Assembly (NCBI RefSeq): GCF_013177295.1
Contig: NZ_CP053642.1
Span: 1,984,001 to 2,048,000 of the forward strand
Source: Actinomyces marmotae
Lineage (GTDB): Bacteria; Actinomycetota; Actinomycetes; Actinomycetales; Actinomycetaceae
Direction: 5' to 3'
Length of the DNA: 64,000 bases
In this document: in pieces, positions 62,699 through 64,000 of the stretch
Layout: each line of letters opens with the position of its first letter
Numbering within the stretch: the stretch's first letter is position 1
Made by a program: the position numbers and the translations under genes
Notes under the pieces: model-generated
Databases searched by the model: none
The model's input: only the letters and a program-made list of their open reading frames with translations
Told to the model about the DNA's origin: nothing

Positions 62699-63643
62699 TC
62701 AGAGTCCGAGGAACGCCCTGATCGCGGGCATCTCCCGCCGGGCCTGAACGAGTCCCGCCTCGAAAGCGGTGGTGAGGCGGTCGTAGCGCAGCTCGCCGTT
62801 GGCGATGTCCATGCGGTCGGGGCAGAACAGGTAGGCGCTGCCCTCGGCGCAGCGCCGCTCAATGTCCTCCAGGGCGGCGTTGTAGTGACGCGGGCGACTG
62901 ATGAGGGCCTCGGCGGCCAAGGGGTACTGCCGCAGGAGCCGCCGGTAGACCTCGGGGCGCTTCTCCTCGGGCTTGCGGTAGCCGGCGGGGCGGGTGGAGA
63001 TCACCAGGAGGCGCTCATAACCGTCGGCGAGCGCGGCATCGGTCGCGAACCCCCCGGTGGGCCCGAGAGCGCCGTCGAGGTAGGGGGCGCCGTCGATCTC
63101 GACCACGGGCATGAGCACCGGCATGGACGCGGAGGCCTGGGCGCGGGCGAGGAGATCCGCGGGGGTGGGCATGTCGGAGCGGTGGAAGTAGGCCTGCTCA
63201 CCGGTGTCGCAGCGGAAGGCGCCCAGGACGAGCTCGGCGTCGGAGGCCTCGAGGGCCGGCCAGTCAACGGGCATCTCCTCGTCCGGGGCGGAGGTGCGTT
63301 GGTAGATGCGGTCGGAGTTGAAGTAGCCGCGCCCGCGGGCGAAACTGCCCCAGCCACCGGCGTCGCCGAGCAGCGGCATGGCGAGGTAGGCCTCGCGGGC
63401 GCGCCAGGTGTCGCGGGTGATCATGTTGACGGCGTTCGTCGCGCCGGCGCTAATGCCGCCCACCCATCCGAACTCCAGGCCCTCCTCCAGCAGGGCGCGC
63501 ACGAGGGCGCCGGTGTAGGCGCCGCGCATGCCGCCCCCCTCGAAGACAAGGGCGACGTCGTCGATCCGGGCGGTCACGGGAGCGGGGGCGTGCAGGGGAT
63601 GCCCGTAGGGGTAGTAGCCGGACTGCGGATTGCGGGAGGTCAC
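62699..63643 (-). CDS. patatin-like phospholipase
   Basis: A 314-residue patatin-fold lipid acyl hydrolase of the bacterial YjjU type. It has the oxyanion motif FEGGGMRGAYTGAL, the nucleophile serine in GGISAGATNAV and the dyad aspartate in YLDGALG. No signal peptide is seen, so it probably acts inside the cell on membrane lipids. A three-copy 22-bp repeat arm lies just upstream of its start. Confidence 0.87.
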   Translation of the reverse strand: MTSRNPQSGYYPYGHPLHAPAPVTARIDDVALVFEGGGMRGAYTGALVRALLEEGLEFGWVGGISAGATNAVNMITRDTWRAREAYLAMPLLGDAGGWGSFARGRGYFNSDRIYQRTSAPDEEMPVDWPALEASDAELVLGAFRCDTGEQAYFHRSDMPTPADLLARAQASASMPVLMPVVEIDGAPYLDGALGPTGGFATDAALADGYERLLVISTRPAGYRKPEEKRPEVYRRLLRQYPLAAEALISRPRHYNAALEDIERRCAEGSAYLFCPDRMDIANGELRYDRLTTAFEAGLVQARREMPAIRAFLGL

Positions 63644-63676
63644 GGCATCACGCTACCCCTCCCTCCCCTCCTCATC

Positions 63677-63729
63677 GAGACCGGTCGAAAACAGACGCGA
63701 GACCGGTCGAAATGAGGATCGAGACCGGT
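63677..63729. repeat. 22-bp-period element, single arm in a divergent promoter region
   Basis: GAGACCGGT copies begin at 63677, 63699 and 63721, exactly 22 bp apart; no inverted arm is seen before the next gene. It lies between two divergent gene starts (63643 and 63839), so a terminator role is unlikely at this site. Confidence 0.9.
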
Positions 63730-63838
63730 CCGGCCCCCTATCCAGGCACCCTGTTCCCATGTTCCCCCAGAGAAGAACAGCGCTCCCCACCTCGCCTTTC
63801 CCCCGCGCTTGGGGCGCAGAGGGCCGTAGCGTCACGGC

Positions 63839-64000
63839 ATGAGCACTCCAGCCCTCCTCTCCCCCCTCCAGATCGGCCCACTGACCGCCCGCAACCGCCT
63901 GTGGCTGCCACCCATGTGCATGTACAGCGCTCAGGAGCACGACGGCGTCGCCACAGACTGGCACGTCCTGCACTACGGGACGCGCGCCGTCGGCGGCTTC
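63839..64000 (+). CDS. NADH:flavin oxidoreductase, old yellow enzyme (partial, 5' end)
   Basis: The first 54 codons, MSTPALLSPLQIGPLTARNR followed by LPPMCMYSAQEHDGVATDWH, match YqjM-type old yellow enzymes, in which PMCMYSA lines the FMN site and the following WH contributes to the active site. The gene runs off the right edge. Ene-reductase activity is expected from the family. Confidence 0.88.
   Translation, partial: MSTPALLSPLQIGPLTARNRLWLPPMCMYSAQEHDGVATDWHVLHYGTRAVGGF

Overview
The window is high-GC DNA from an actinobacterium. The gene families point to the family Actinomycetaceae (Actinomyces or a close relative): an actinobacterial-type DapD, a DUF3180 membrane protein behind the folate genes, a fused FolB-FolK, a PucR regulator, DUF6318 and VanW proteins. 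The genus is an inference from gene content; no rRNA or tRNA gene is visible.

Layout. (1) 1-7738: a putrescine/GABA degradation cluster, with a 4-aminobutyraldehyde dehydrogenase and a PucR-type regulator on the minus strand, and GABA aminotransferase, glutamate dehydrogenase and succinate-semialdehyde dehydrogenase on the plus strand. (2) 8065-11215: a small DivIVA-like protein, lysyl-tRNA synthetase and an AbiEi/DUF559-like protein. (3) 11300-23055: a long minus-strand housekeeping run read as ftsH - folE - folP - folB/folK fusion - DUF3180 - two PH-domain membrane proteins - a DUF2520 protein - panC - a decayed panD. (4) 23192-34510: a defence island. (5) 34786-38877: hpt, a zinc metalloprotease, dacB and, divergently, ppa, which continue the order usually joined to ftsH. 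(6) 39083-52799: NlpC/P60 hydrolase, metY-metX, an alpha/beta hydrolase, a low-GC two-gene secreted/lipoprotein cassette, dapD, citrate synthase and dapC. (7) 52931-64000: ferredoxin, VanW protein, typA, a PH-domain membrane protein, a luciferase-like oxidoreductase, bioY, lipase-like hydrolases, Nudix, patatin and the start of an old-yellow-enzyme gene.

The centre of interest is the island at 23192-34510, lying between hpt and ftsH, which are usually neighbours. It encodes a tightly overlapping five-gene operon: a Cas10 with an intact GGDD cyclase motif but no HD domain, a Cas7-Cas5 (Csx10-like) fusion, a two-RAMP Cas7-Cas7 fusion, a small Csx19-like protein and a large Cas7 with an insertion. 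This set matches the subunit plan of the cyanobacterial type III-Dv effector, an intermediate between multi-subunit type III complexes and single-protein type III-E effectors. Transcribed divergently is a 784-residue protein with two CARF-like Rossmann regions and a C-terminal HEPN motif, translationally coupled to a small NLTPH-motif protein of unknown role. No CRISPR array, cas6, cas1 or cas2 is in the window. The likely logic is RNA-guided target recognition, cyclic oligoadenylate synthesis by Cas10 and activation of the CARF-HEPN ribonuclease.

A second unexplained signal is a family of intergenic repeats, core GAGACCGGTCGAAA, repeated at exactly 22-bp steps and arranged as facing arms, found at five places. 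Two of these places are the separated left and right arms of one such element, and they bracket the low-GC two-gene cassette at 44977-46568.
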